Positions 32,098-40,842 of a stretch of 50,096 nt of DNA are shown one piece after another; position 1 is the stretch's first letter, and the number at the start of each line of letters is the position of its first letter. Under the pieces are notes generated by a model that searched no databases, had not been told where the DNA came from, and worked only from the letters and a program-made list of their open reading frames with translations. The DNA comes from an uncultured Bacteroidia bacterium (GTDB lineage: Bacteria > Bacteroidota > Bacteroidia > Bacteroidales > Prolixibacteraceae): NCBI GenBank assembly GCA_903902325.1, contig CAIUUO010000157.1, positions 1 through 50,096 on the forward strand, read 5' to 3'. Both the position numbers and the translations under genes were made by a program.

Positions 32098-34581
32098 TCA
32101 TTCTCCCAATTTGCAAAACCGGTAGCCTTCTCTGGTTAAGCGCTCCAATATTTCATCAAGTCTTAGATAAAACTTGTCTGTTCTCAATTTCGAAGTACCC
32201 AGATGAATCAGGATCAGGGTCCCGTTCAGTTTATTTGGATCATTGGATTCAAACTGTTTCAAGTCGTCCATGATTTTTTCGGACGAACGGTAATTCGACA
32301 TGCCGGGTGTGGTGTAGTCTGCATTGGTTCGTATTCCGGGTGTAAAATTGACTGTCATCAAACCCAGTTGATCGGCCCAGTTTACCACTGTATAGTTGTA
32401 CCATTCATAGGGAGGCAGGAAAAATCGGGCATTTTGGTTTTCTACACCGAATTTCTTCAATTCCTTGTAATTCGACTGAAGGTCTTTTACAAATTCGGTC
32501 TGCCCAATCAGTGTTGAATCCCTCTTGTTCCAGTCGGCATAAAGGAGGTGCTTGTCGGAATGGGCTCCAATATAGTGGCCATCTGAAATTAATTTCTTGA
32601 TCAGCAATTGATTCTGTTTGTTGCGATAAAAATCTCCGGTAAAGAAGAAGGAGCCTTTGGCGCCATATTTTGATAAGGATTTTTCGATGGCCGATCCTCC
32701 TTCCCCAAATTCATGGGCTGAAAATATAAGGTAAACCTTCTTTTCTGATGCGTTCATGCGCACAACAGCACCCTGATTATCCCTTTTCATCAGGGGAATT
32801 GAAGCCTTTTGACCCGATGCCTCCAGGGAGGAGAGCAGGTAGCTCAGGCTAGCTGTTCCATCCATGGTCGGTTCATTGGTCGAATAATCGCCGTTGTCGT
32901 CATGATAAACAGCCTTGCCATTCTGAAAGGGTGCATAAGTATCAGTCCTGTGTAGTGTGATTCCAAGCAGTGACTTGAAGATTTGTGTGAACACAGGACC
33001 ATCCACAAGTCCGCCGTAGGTAGGTTGTTTCAATCTGTAGGTTATGGCTGAATGCGGATCAGACGGGTAGTCGCCGGTAGTTGGCAAACCTACAATCATC
33101 GAGGTTCCCCAAGGATTGCAGCCGAAAAGCCAGTCGGTCAGGGTGGCTTCGAGTTGTTCAAACTGCCTGTCCCCGGTGATTTGGCGATACAGCCTTGCCT
33201 GTGTAGCAGCTGCCACTACCAGATTGTTGGAACACCACTGAAATGGAATTCCCATCGGAAACGGGTCGTTTCCTGCATATGTCTGCAAGGAGTTCAACCC
33301 TTGTTTCATAAACGCGGTAAATTTTTTTGAAATAATGCTGTCATGTGATTGTGCCAGTAAGGCATGACCAAGATTGACAAAGGGATAAAACTGGTAATGT
33401 CGGGCTCTGTGGAGTTCCATCCAGGGAGTAACCTGTTCGAGTTCTCCCCATTTTGCCGCTGCATTCTGATCTTCTGATGCCTGGGAAGAACGAAACAGGG
33501 AGGCAGCAGCCAGTTCAAGGTCATCCACATAATTTTCTTCTTCATAAAAATAGGGGGAAACCACACATGCGGTTTGGCATACTCCCGGGTCTGACAAGGC
33601 AAACTCCCATGCTTCCCTCGATTTGATTTTTAATTTCTCTGCAAAACCGTGATCGAAGTGGTCTAAAACTTCTGCTCCGAGGGCAAAGGAGGAACTGAAC
33701 TTGGCGGCAGCTGATGATACACCTGTGGTCCTGTTTCTATGCTTACCCGTTCCCTGTGGTTTACCTGTAACAAAGTAGACGGGTCTGAATTTGCCTCCGA
33801 AACCGTAGGAAGTAGTATCAAGGGTTGGAAGCCTGTACCCTCGGTGATCACGGTCGTCGGCAACCTGGTAGTACATTTCATTTTTTGCCGGATTCATTTT
33901 GACCAACCACTCCAATCCCCATCTGGCTTCATCAAGAATATCCGGAATACCATTGGATCCGGGTAATCCGTTTGCCTTGAAGTGATCGCCGTAAACAGAA
34001 GGGTTTTCCAGATAGGCAAAAAGCATCTGGTAAACAGCATTGGCCGATGTAAGCGTATACTGAAGGTAGTCTGAAGCATCGTGCCAACCCCCGATTACAT
34101 CTATCCATTTGCCGGATTTGGTAGGATGATCAACAACAATTCCATCGGCGGTATGACAAGAGTCTTTCAGGAAGGGATTGTATCCGCATCTTTGCTGTCT
34201 GAGATATTGAAGAATATAGTCGGCTGTACCCGTATAAACAAGGGATGAGATTGCAAATGAGGGAGAAACTGAATTGCCGGCTTCGAGATGGTATCCTCCG
34301 GGTTGTACTACAGATGTGAAATTGAGCCGGAAGGCGCTTTTCTGCCCCCAAACTGCACCATCTGCTGCAATTGGAACTCCTTCATAAATCACCTTTCCAG
34401 TAAGATTTTCGACCAGCCTGAATTTCTTGAGATATATGGTCTGATCACTCAGTAAAACCCCTATTTTAACCCCATCTGGCAGGTATCCCAGCTGATTGAC
34501 CCTGATCACTTCATTGCATGACGCCCTGAAAGCGAAGCTGACAATCAACATCCATATCCCGAAAAATCTTTTCATTGCCAT
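32098..34581 (-). CDS. GH9 glycoside hydrolase fused to a NodB-like (CE4-related) domain
   Basis: The 827-residue exported protein starts with a signal peptide, then an N-terminal Ig-like domain (about 24-110: VIRVNQLGYLPDGVKIGV). The GH9 catalytic domain follows: GGWHDASDYLQY with D168 and D171 (the usual DAGDY motif), LPGSNGIPDILDEARWGLEW, H510 in PHSAITYR and E570 in DYSTNE as acid. From about 615 a NodB-homology domain has the HSDKH zinc-type motif (674-678), RFFLPPY (719-725) and LIHLG (H793). Its first motif reads FSAHEF in place of TFDD, so the catalytic Asp is missing or replaced. Substrate unknown; GlcNAc-rich glycan is a guess. Confidence 0.9.
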   Translation of the reverse strand: MAMKRFFGIWMLIVSFAFRASCNEVIRVNQLGYLPDGVKIGVLLSDQTIYLKKFRLVENLTGKVIYEGVPIAADGAVWGQKSAFRLNFTSVVQPGGYHLEAGNSVSPSFAISSLVYTGTADYILQYLRQQRCGYNPFLKDSCHTADGIVVDHPTKSGKWIDVIGGWHDASDYLQYTLTSANAVYQMLFAYLENPSVYGDHFKANGLPGSNGIPDILDEARWGLEWLVKMNPAKNEMYYQVADDRDHRGYRLPTLDTTSYGFGGKFRPVYFVTGKPQGTGKHRNRTTGVSSAAAKFSSSFALGAEVLDHFDHGFAEKLKIKSREAWEFALSDPGVCQTACVVSPYFYEEENYVDDLELAAASLFRSSQASEDQNAAAKWGELEQVTPWMELHRARHYQFYPFVNLGHALLAQSHDSIISKKFTAFMKQGLNSLQTYAGNDPFPMGIPFQWCSNNLVVAAATQARLYRQITGDRQFEQLEATLTDWLFGCNPWGTSMIVGLPTTGDYPSDPHSAITYRLKQPTYGGLVDGPVFTQIFKSLLGITLHRTDTYAPFQNGKAVYHDDNGDYSTNEPTMDGTASLSYLLSSLEASGQKASIPLMKRDNQGAVVRMNASEKKVYLIFSAHEFGEGGSAIEKSLSKYGAKGSFFFTGDFYRNKQNQLLIKKLISDGHYIGAHSDKHLLYADWNKRDSTLIGQTEFVKDLQSNYKELKKFGVENQNARFFLPPYEWYNYTVVNWADQLGLMTVNFTPGIRTNADYTTPGMSNYRSSEKIMDDLKQFESNDPNKLNGTLILIHLGTSKLRTDKFYLRLDEILERLTREGYRFCKLGE

Positions 34582-34665
34582 GAAATTAAGCTGGTAAAAT
34601 CCGGAGAAGTAATCATCAAAAGTAGATTAAAAAATGAAATTTGCAATATTGGTCATACATGTTAT

Positions 34666-34681
34666 ATAATACCTGTATTAT
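34666..34681. promoter_or_regulatory. Candidate operator palindrome in the kinase/GH9 divergent gap
   Basis: ATAATAC-CT-GTATTAT is a perfect 7+7 palindrome. Its core ATACCTGT (34669-34676) is echoed by ATACATGT at 34655-34662, 14 bases away. It lies upstream of the putative -7 element of the kinase gene and 85 nt from the GH9 start, so one regulator could control both directions. Confidence 0.4.
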
Positions 34682-34695
34682 CTCGTTAAATTATT

Positions 34696-34703
34696 TATCT
34701 TTA
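34696..34703 (+). promoter_or_regulatory. Putative Bacteroidota -7 element of the kinase-murQ operon
   Basis: TATCTTTA is one base off the TAnnTTTG consensus and ends 23 nt before the GTG start. No clear TTTG -33 element is present. Confidence 0.3.
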
Positions 34704-34726
34704 TAGCAAGAATAAAACTAGCCAAG

Positions 34727-35572
34727 GTGATATTAATTGCAGATAGCGGATCTACCAAATGTGCCTGGAAATTAATTCCCCGAACAGGAGGAATGGGTGA
34801 CATTATTACGGGGGGCATAAATCCTTTTTTTCGTACCACTGAATCGGTATATTCAGAATTGCAAAGTGAACTACTGCCTTACATCTTTGAATCCGTTGAC
34901 CATATTTTCTTCTATGGATCGGGTATTGTCAACGAAGAAAAGGCTGCAATCATCCGGAATGCTCTTCTCCTTTTGTTTCGTGAAGCTAAGATTGAACTCT
35001 ACAGCGATGTATTGGCAGCTTCCCGCTCCATTTTTGGGACTTCCAGTGGAATTGCATGTATTCTTGGTACCGGCTCGAACGCTTGTCTGTATGACGGGAA
35101 TCAGGTAATTGGCGGAATTTCGCCGCTTGGATTTATACTCGGAGACGAATGTAGCGGAGCCGTATTGGGAAGGAAATTGCTTGGCGATTTTTTCAAAGAG
35201 GTAATGCCAGAAGACCTCAGGATCAAATTTGCAAGTAAATATCATCTTTCGAGGGATGAAGCCCTTCAAAGAGTTTACAAAACGGAGAAGCCTAATCACT
35301 TTCTGGCTTCATTCGCACCATTCTTATCCGAAGAATTTTCTGCTGACTACTGTCAACAGCTTGTAAAAGTCAGTATGAATGAGTTTTTTGAGCGTAATGT
35401 GAAGAAAATTCCTGGATATAGATCTTATCCTGTTGGATTTGTGGGATCCGTAGCATTCTATTTTGGAGAGATTGTCAAGGAAATATGTGCGGAAAATCAG
35501 ATGAACTGTGTCTCAATTCTTCGGGATCCGATGGAAGGATTGGTAAAATATCACTTGAAGCAAAACTTTTAA
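34727..35572 (+). CDS. BadF/BadG-family sugar kinase (MurNAc/GlcNAc kinase, MurK-like)
   Basis: The 281-residue ASKHA-fold protein starts at a GTG codon. It shows the phosphate-1 loop ADSGSTKCAWKLI (5-17), FYGSGIVNEE, the phosphate-2 loop CILGTGSNACLYDG and the adenosine-binding GFVGSVAFYFGEI. It is a cytosolic ATP-dependent kinase for an N-acetylated amino sugar. murQ begins 10 nt after its stop, so the kinase most likely makes MurNAc 6-phosphate for MurQ; Tannerella forsythia has a comparable MurK-MurQ pair. Phosphorylation of GlcNAc as well is possible. The pair is divergent from the minus-strand murein genes, with a shared 145-nt regulatory gap. Confidence 0.88.
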   Translation: MILIADSGSTKCAWKLIPRTGGMGDIITGGINPFFRTTESVYSELQSELLPYIFESVDHIFFYGSGIVNEEKAAIIRNALLLLFREAKIELYSDVLAASRSIFGTSSGIACILGTGSNACLYDGNQVIGGISPLGFILGDECSGAVLGRKLLGDFFKEVMPEDLRIKFASKYHLSRDEALQRVYKTEKPNHFLASFAPFLSEEFSADYCQQLVKVSMNEFFERNVKKIPGYRSYPVGFVGSVAFYFGEIVKEICAENQMNCVSILRDPMEGLVKYHLKQNF

Positions 35573-35582
35573 GCAGTACAAA

Positions 35583-36401
35583 ATGACTAACGAAAGCATT
35601 ACTGAACAAGATTCGTTGTACCACGACTTAGAGAAAATGTCTGTGAAGGAGTTACTGATGAATATCCATGAGGAAGATAAAAAAATCCTTCCGGCTGTAA
35701 GTGCCGTGATACCCAGGATTGAAAAATTGGTGGAACAGGTTTACCTCAGGATGAAAAAGGGTGGTCGTCTTTTCTATATGGGGGCAGGTACCAGCGGGCG
35801 GCTAGGGATATTGGATGCATCTGAAATACCTCCGACTTTTGGGGTGGGTTATGGTCTGGTAATTGGCTTGATTGCTGGTGGAGACAAGGCTATCCGCAAA
35901 GCAGTCGAAGCGGCTGAAGATGACGAAGAAATGGGATGGAAGGAACTTGAGAAACTCGAAATTAATGAACTGGATACGGTAGTCGGAATAGCTGCATCCG
36001 GACGCACTCCCTATGTACTTGGGGCTGTCAAAAAAGCAAAGGAGCATGGGATACTTACTGCCTGCATCGTCAATAATCCTGGAAGTATCCTGGCCAAACA
36101 TGTTGACATCGCCATCGAAGCCATTGTTGGACCCGAATTCGTTACCGGAAGTACGCGCATGAAATCGGGCACTTCGCAAAAACTGATATTGAACATGATT
36201 ACTACCTCCGTGATGATTAAGCTCGGAAGGGTAAAAGGGAATAAAATGGTCAACATGCAATTGACCAACCAGAAGCTTGTTCACAGAGGAACCCGGATGA
36301 TTGTGAGTGAACTGGGTTACAGTGAAGACAAGGCCAAAAGGCTGCTTCTCCTCCACGGCTCGGTAAACGAGGTGCTGAATGCAGCACGAAATGAAAAGTG
36401 A
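35583..36401 (+). CDS. murQ: N-acetylmuramic acid 6-phosphate etherase
   Basis: The 272-residue SIS-domain enzyme has the MurQ signature FYMGAGTSGRLGILDASE (about 64-81) and GPEFVTGSTRMKSGTSQK. E81 and E112 occupy the positions of the E. coli catalytic Glu83 and Glu114. It cleaves the D-lactyl ether of MurNAc 6-phosphate, giving GlcNAc 6-phosphate and D-lactate in the cytosol. It is slightly shorter than the 298-residue E. coli protein, with a short N terminus. It is co-transcribed with the kinase. The stop codon lies inside an inverted repeat shared with the convergent sucD gene. Confidence 0.97.
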   Translation: MTNESITEQDSLYHDLEKMSVKELLMNIHEEDKKILPAVSAVIPRIEKLVEQVYLRMKKGGRLFYMGAGTSGRLGILDASEIPPTFGVGYGLVIGLIAGGDKAIRKAVEAAEDDEEMGWKELEKLEINELDTVVGIAASGRTPYVLGAVKKAKEHGILTACIVNNPGSILAKHVDIAIEAIVGPEFVTGSTRMKSGTSQKLILNMITTSVMIKLGRVKGNKMVNMQLTNQKLVHRGTRMIVSELGYSEDKAKRLLLLHGSVNEVLNAARNEK

Positions 36402-36478
36402 AAAGTGAAAAAAGAAAGGTTAAAGAAAATTTGGAATACTCATTTTCGCTCCTAATTTTTCATTTTTCACTTTTCATT
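36390..36478. repeat. 23-bp inverted repeat spanning both convergent stop codons
   Basis: The arm at 36390-36412 (AATGAAAAGTGAAAAGTG...) and the arm at 36456-36478 (...TTTTTCACTTTTCATT) are reverse complements with one mismatch in 23. The murQ stop (36399-36401) and the sucD stop (36474-36476) are both the TGA inside AAGTGAAAA. It can act as a bidirectional terminator hairpin. Confidence 0.85.
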
Positions 36479-37343
36479 CCATCACCTGTTTGATGAGGTC
36501 GGGAATTTCGCTCGGGATCTTGGCCACTTTTACACCAACTTTTTCGAAGGCTTTTATTTTCTCCTCGGCTGTTCCGCTGCCACTCGAGATAATCGCACCG
36601 GCATGACCCATTCGCTTTCCGGGAGGGGCCGACTGTCCGGCAATAAAAGCAACCACAGGTTTTGTAATATGCTCCTGGATGTATTGTGCTGCACGTTCTT
36701 CGGCATCTCCGCCAATTTCACCAATCAGCACGATGGCCTTTGTTTCAGGGTCATCCTGAAACATCTGCAGGAGTTCAAGGTAGTAGAGTCCTGCAACCGG
36801 GTCGCCGCCAATGCCCACACAAGTACTCTGGCCGATACCATTGCTTGTCAACTGGTAAACCATCTCATAGGTTAAGGTTCCGCTTCTGCTCATCAATCCA
36901 ACATTCCCCTTCAGGAAAATATTTCCGGGAAGAATTCCGACAAGCGCCTCGTCAGGGGAAATCAGACCCGGACAGTTTGGGCCAATCAACTTGGTGCCCT
37001 TCTTGGCAAGGTAAGGCATTACCTTCACCATGTCAAGCGTGGGAACGCCTTCAGAAATGGCAATAACAAGTCCGATGCCTGCCTCCGAAGCTTCCAGTAT
37101 CGCGTCTGCTGCCAGATGGGCGGGCACAAAGATGATGGATGTATTGGCTCCCGTTGCCTTGACGGCTGCTTCAACTGTATTGAAAACAGGAATGCCATCA
37201 ACTGTAGAACCTCCTTTACCGGGAGAGACTCCACCAACGACGTTTGTTCCGTAAGCTTTCATTTTTCCGGCATGAAAACTGCCATCCCTGCCTGTGATAC
37301 CTTGTACCAGTAATTTTGTATTTTGATTGACTAAAATGCTCAT
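36474..37343 (-). CDS. sucD: Succinate-CoA ligase, alpha subunit
   Basis: The 289-residue protein contains the CoA-binding Rossmann domain ([35 protein letters not shown]) and the ligase domain with the phosphohistidine loop [10 protein letters not shown] at about residue 247. Together with SucC it interconverts succinyl-CoA and succinate with formation of a nucleoside triphosphate in the TCA cycle. The length matches the family. sucC ends 28 nt upstream on the same strand, so the pair forms a sucCD operon. The 3' end overlaps the inverted repeat shared with murQ. Confidence 0.98.
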   Translation of the reverse strand: MSILVNQNTKLLVQGITGRDGSFHAGKMKAYGTNVVGGVSPGKGGSTVDGIPVFNTVEAAVKATGANTSIIFVPAHLAADAILEASEAGIGLVIAISEGVPTLDMVKVMPYLAKKGTKLIGPNCPGLISPDEALVGILPGNIFLKGNVGLMSRSGTLTYEMVYQLTSNGIGQSTCVGIGGDPVAGLYYLELLQMFQDDPETKAIVLIGEIGGDAEERAAQYIQEHITKPVVAFIAGQSAPPGKRMGHAGAIISSGSGTAEEKIKAFEKVGVKVAKIPSEIPDLIKQVME

Positions 37344-37371
37344 ATCTTAATGAATAAGGTGGTTCTTAATG

Positions 37372-38502
37372 TTATTTACACAATTCAATGGCCTTTTGTG
37401 CAGCCTGACTCATGGTCTCAACTATCGGCAAGTTTGCTTCTTTCAGGATTTCAAGACCTTCCTTGGAATTGGTACCCGAAAGTCTTACCACAATGGGAAC
37501 TTCAACCTTGATTTTGTCAAGCGCGATGATCAAGCCCCTGGCCACATCATCACAACGGGTAATTCCACCGAAAATGTTGATCATTACAACCTTCACATTC
37601 TTGTCGGAAAGGATGAGGTTCATGGCATCAATTACTTTTTGCGGGTTGGAACTTCCGCCGATGTCGAGGAAGTTGGCAGGTTCTCCTCCAAAATACTTGA
37701 TCAGGTCGAGTGTGGCCATGGCCAAACCGGCACCATTCACCATGCAGCCAATTGAACCATCCAGGCGGATATAGGTGAGTCCCTTTTCCTTGGCATCAAT
37801 CTCCTTGAGTTCATCTTCAGTGGGTTCGTTCAGGGCTTCAATCGCACTCTGACGGAACAAGGCGTTGTCGTCAAAATTCATTTTGCCGTCCAGGGCAAGC
37901 AGTTTGCCCTCTTCGGTAATGACAAGCGGATTGATCTCAACCAGCGAAGAGTCGGTATCCATAAATATTCGGTAAAGCTTCTGGAAAAGATCTGCTCCCT
38001 GCTTGACCAGATTAAAATCACTGAATAACGCAAAGGCAATTTTTCTTGCCAGAAATGGGGTCATCCCCAAATCAGGGTCAATGACAAACTTATGAATGGC
38101 ATCCGGATTGTCTTTTGCAACCTCTTCGATTTCGACGCCTCCTTCGCTGCTGGCCATGAAGATCACTGACTTGGAATTCCTGTCAATGGTAAGTCCGACA
38201 TAGAATTCAGAAGAGAATTTCACTCCCTGGGCGATCAGAATCTTTTCTACGGTATATCCCTTGATATCCATGCCAAGAATTTTTCCTGCCATTTCCGGAA
38301 CGTCCTGTTTAGTCCGCGCTAATTTTACACCTCCGGCTTTTCCTCTTCCACCTGCGAGTACCTGTGCTTTGACCACAACAGGCAATCCTAATTTATCAGC
38401 GGCAGCCACGGCCTCTTCGACCGTGTAACAGACCACTTCATTGGTGACAGGTATCAGATAGCGGGAAAAAATCTCCTTCGCTTGATATTCATGAATCTTC
38501 AT
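37372..38502 (-). CDS. sucC: Succinate-CoA ligase, beta subunit
   Basis: The 376-residue protein has an N-terminal ATP-grasp domain (MKIHEYQAKEIFSRYLIPV; VVKAQVLAGGRGKAGGVKLA; SLVEINPLVITEEGKLLALDGKM, split here as two motifs) and a C-terminal ligase domain with MVNGAGLAMATLDLIKYFGG and NIFGGITRCDDVARGLI. It binds the nucleotide and pairs with SucD for succinyl-CoA synthesis or breakdown. It is the first gene of sucCD. Its ATG lies 154 nt from the divergent yitT gene; I see no convincing consensus promoter on this strand. The length is slightly below E. coli SucC (388). Confidence 0.98.
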   Translation of the reverse strand: MKIHEYQAKEIFSRYLIPVTNEVVCYTVEEAVAAADKLGLPVVVKAQVLAGGRGKAGGVKLARTKQDVPEMAGKILGMDIKGYTVEKILIAQGVKFSSEFYVGLTIDRNSKSVIFMASSEGGVEIEEVAKDNPDAIHKFVIDPDLGMTPFLARKIAFALFSDFNLVKQGADLFQKLYRIFMDTDSSLVEINPLVITEEGKLLALDGKMNFDDNALFRQSAIEALNEPTEDELKEIDAKEKGLTYIRLDGSIGCMVNGAGLAMATLDLIKYFGGEPANFLDIGGSSNPQKVIDAMNLILSDKNVKVVMINIFGGITRCDDVARGLIIALDKIKVEVPIVVRLSGTNSKEGLEILKEANLPIVETMSQAAQKAIELCK

Positions 38503-38586
38503 ATCTATATTTTTTGATTAAAATAAGTTTGCCAGGATTAAAATCAGATTTTTAGTCTATACGAATTGATTGCTAGAAAAGTTTAG

Positions 38587-38619
38587 TTTGATATTTCGAC
38601 GTGAAATTAAATAAATTTT
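38587..38619 (+). promoter_or_regulatory. Putative promoter of the YitT-M23 pair
   Basis: A TTTG (38587-38590) and TAAATTTT (38612-38619) are separated by 21 nt, close to the Bacteroidota TTTG / TAnnTTTG spacing. The ATG of yitT follows 37 nt later. Confidence 0.35.
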
Positions 38620-38656
38620 TAAAAAAGATTTAAATTAGCGCTCCTAATTCATCCCA

Positions 38657-39514
38657 ATGAGCAAGAAAATATTTTCTGCCTTTAAAATGTACACGGTTAT
38701 CATCATTGGATTGGCGCTGTACGCTTTTGGGGTGACCGCTTTTCTCCTTCCCGTTAAAATTACTGCCGGTGGTGTAACGGGGATTTCCATGCTGATATTT
38801 TATGGCACTGGAATTCCTGCAGGATACCCCTATTTCCTCATCAATAGTTTCCTGATCATCCTTGCAATTCGAATTCTTGGTACAAGCTTTGGATTGAAAA
38901 CGCTTTTCAGTATGGTAGTCATATCATTGTTCCTCAATATAATGCCGCTTTTCATTAAAGAGCCTCTTGTGAAAGATTTGTTCCTCTCTTCGGTATTGGG
39001 TGGTATCCTGTGCGGAGTTGGATTGGGCATTACTTTTAATCAGGGGGGGAGCACAGGAGGTACAGACATCATTGCCATGATCATCAACAAGTACCGTAAT
39101 ATCAGTCCCGGCAGGATAATAATGTACTGTGATGTCATCATCATCAGTTCCTCCTTCTTCGTACTCAAATCGGTTGAAATCCTGGTCTATGGCTATGTTA
39201 CCATGTGGATTGTAGCCTATTCAATCGATGCTTTTCTCACCGGAGCGCAGCAATCGGTTCAACTTTTCATCTTTTCCGATAAATATGAGGAGATCGCTGA
39301 CTTTATCAACACGGAATCGCGAAGGGGTCTGACCATTATCGAAGGTACTGGCTGGTATACCAAGAAACGAGTGAAAATGATCATGACCGTGGTGCGAAAG
39401 CGGGAATCACCCCAGATTTTTCAGAAAATTAAGCAGATTGACCCAGAAGCCTTTATCTCGCAAGGTTCAGTGATGGGTGTGTATGGAAAGGGGTTCGATG
39501 AAATCAGACAATAG
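38657..39514 (+). CDS. YitT family membrane protein (DUF161 + DUF2179)
   Basis: The 285-residue protein has about five or six N-terminal membrane helices (VIIIGLALYAFGVTAFLLPV, then GGVTGISMLIF and GGILCGVGLGITFNQGGSTG) and a cytosolic C-terminal DUF2179 domain (about 225-285: GLTIIEGTGWYTKKRVKMIM to SVMGVYGKGFDEI). The family is broad and its transport substrate is not known. The M23 peptidase gene starts inside its last codons (17-nt overlap), so the two are translated from one transcript. Confidence 0.93.
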   Translation: MSKKIFSAFKMYTVIIIGLALYAFGVTAFLLPVKITAGGVTGISMLIFYGTGIPAGYPYFLINSFLIILAIRILGTSFGLKTLFSMVVISLFLNIMPLFIKEPLVKDLFLSSVLGGILCGVGLGITFNQGGSTGGTDIIAMIINKYRNISPGRIIMYCDVIIISSSFFVLKSVEILVYGYVTMWIVAYSIDAFLTGAQQSVQLFIFSDKYEEIADFINTESRRGLTIIEGTGWYTKKRVKMIMTVVRKRESPQIFQKIKQIDPEAFISQGSVMGVYGKGFDEIRQ

Positions 39515-40838
39515 GTTCAAATTTTTCAGCCGTCTTAAAAAGGCAGGAGAACACTCAGCGCGAAGGAGGTACCTGCCCGAGTGGATCCTTGGCATTTCCC
39601 TGTTTTTACTGCTTATCTTTACCTTTTCACGAATCATGTGGTACAACTACATGATCCCAACTGTAGATCAGAAGGATGATATCATTCTGGCTGAGCCAAA
39701 ACTTCTCTATGGATTGCCCGTGGATTCTTACCATGTGGAAGAGAACAATCTGAAGATGAATGAAAGCCTGTCGGACATTTTAACTGACAGGGGCGTCTCG
39801 CCCAGGGTGATAGACCGCATTGCCCATCTTCCTTCGTCTGTTTTTGATCTCCGGAGAATGAAGGTGGGAAACGATTTTGCAATTTTTTATTCAAAGGATT
39901 CACTCCGGATTCCGCTCTATTTTGCATACTCCGAAAATCCTGTCAACTATTATTTGTACCGTCTTTCCTTTGATTCCTGTAAAGTGATTGCCGGGAAAAA
40001 TGAGGTAACGATGGAGCGAAAAATTGCATCCGGTGTAATTAATTCCTCCCTGTGGAATTCGATGAAGGAGAATAATTTGGATCCGATGCTGGCGATTCAG
40101 TTGTCAGAACTCTTTGCCTGGACCATCGACTTCTTTGCCATTCAGAAAGGGGATCATTTTACTGTGATTTATGATCAGGATTTTGTCAAGGGAGAACCAA
40201 TCGGAACAAGTAAAATTCATGCAGCCGTTTTTAATTCTTCTGGGCAGGACTTTTATGCCATTCACTTTGAACAGGAGGATGGACAGAACTATTTTGATGA
40301 GCAGGGAAGAAGCATCCGAAAAGAATTCCTTAAGGCTCCATTGAAGTTTTCGAGAATAAGTTCCCGCTTTTCTGCAGCCAGGATGCACCCGGTTTTACGT
40401 ATTGTGCGCCCTCACTTTGGTGTAGATTACGCTGCTCCAACAGGTACTCCGGTTTATACAATAGGTGATGGTGTAGTTCAAACCAAGGCATATCAGCCTG
40501 CAGGAGGAGGTAATTTTATCAAAATCAGGCACAATTCAGTTTATACAACCACCTACATGCACCTTTCAAAATTTGAAAAAGGGATTCAGGCCGGGACAAG
40601 AGTCAGGCAAGGGCAGGTAATAGGTTATGTCGGTGCAACAGGCCTTGCCTCCGGACCACATCTGGATTTTCGCGTCTTTATGAATGGTTCTCCTGTTGAT
40701 CCTTTGAATGTAAAATCGCCACCGGCTAATCCTATTACGGATAAAAACAGAACTGTTTTTTTGGCGGTAAAAGACAAACTCATGAAAGAGTTGAAGAGTG
40801 CGAGGTTAGCGGGTATAAAAATGAAACCAGCAAACTGA
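39498..40838 (+). CDS. M23 (LytM) family metallopeptidase, membrane-anchored
   Basis: The 446-residue protein, started at the ATG at 39498 rather than a GTG at 39477, has a single membrane anchor (about 31-48, LGISLFLLLIFTFSRIMW) and a long periplasmic region. The C-terminal M23 domain carries the zinc ligands H306 and D310 (HFGVD), the catalytic-type H355 (YMHLSKF) and H388 (GPHLDFRV). RFSAARMHPVLRIVRPH is the usual entry motif. It is expected to cut cross-link peptides of peptidoglycan or to activate amidases. All metal ligands are present, so it is likely active. It is translationally coupled to yitT. Confidence 0.94.
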   Translation: MKSDNRFKFFSRLKKAGEHSARRRYLPEWILGISLFLLLIFTFSRIMWYNYMIPTVDQKDDIILAEPKLLYGLPVDSYHVEENNLKMNESLSDILTDRGVSPRVIDRIAHLPSSVFDLRRMKVGNDFAIFYSKDSLRIPLYFAYSENPVNYYLYRLSFDSCKVIAGKNEVTMERKIASGVINSSLWNSMKENNLDPMLAIQLSELFAWTIDFFAIQKGDHFTVIYDQDFVKGEPIGTSKIHAAVFNSSGQDFYAIHFEQEDGQNYFDEQGRSIRKEFLKAPLKFSRISSRFSAARMHPVLRIVRPHFGVDYAAPTGTPVYTIGDGVVQTKAYQPAGGGNFIKIRHNSVYTTTYMHLSKFEKGIQAGTRVRQGQVIGYVGATGLASGPHLDFRVFMNGSPVDPLNVKSPPANPITDKNRTVFLAVKDKLMKELKSARLAGIKMKPAN

Positions 40839-40842
40839 CCAA

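Noticed and set aside
36390-36478. Insertion-sequence ends
   Set aside because: The inverted repeat encloses only 43 nt and no transposase; it fits a hairpin at convergent gene ends.
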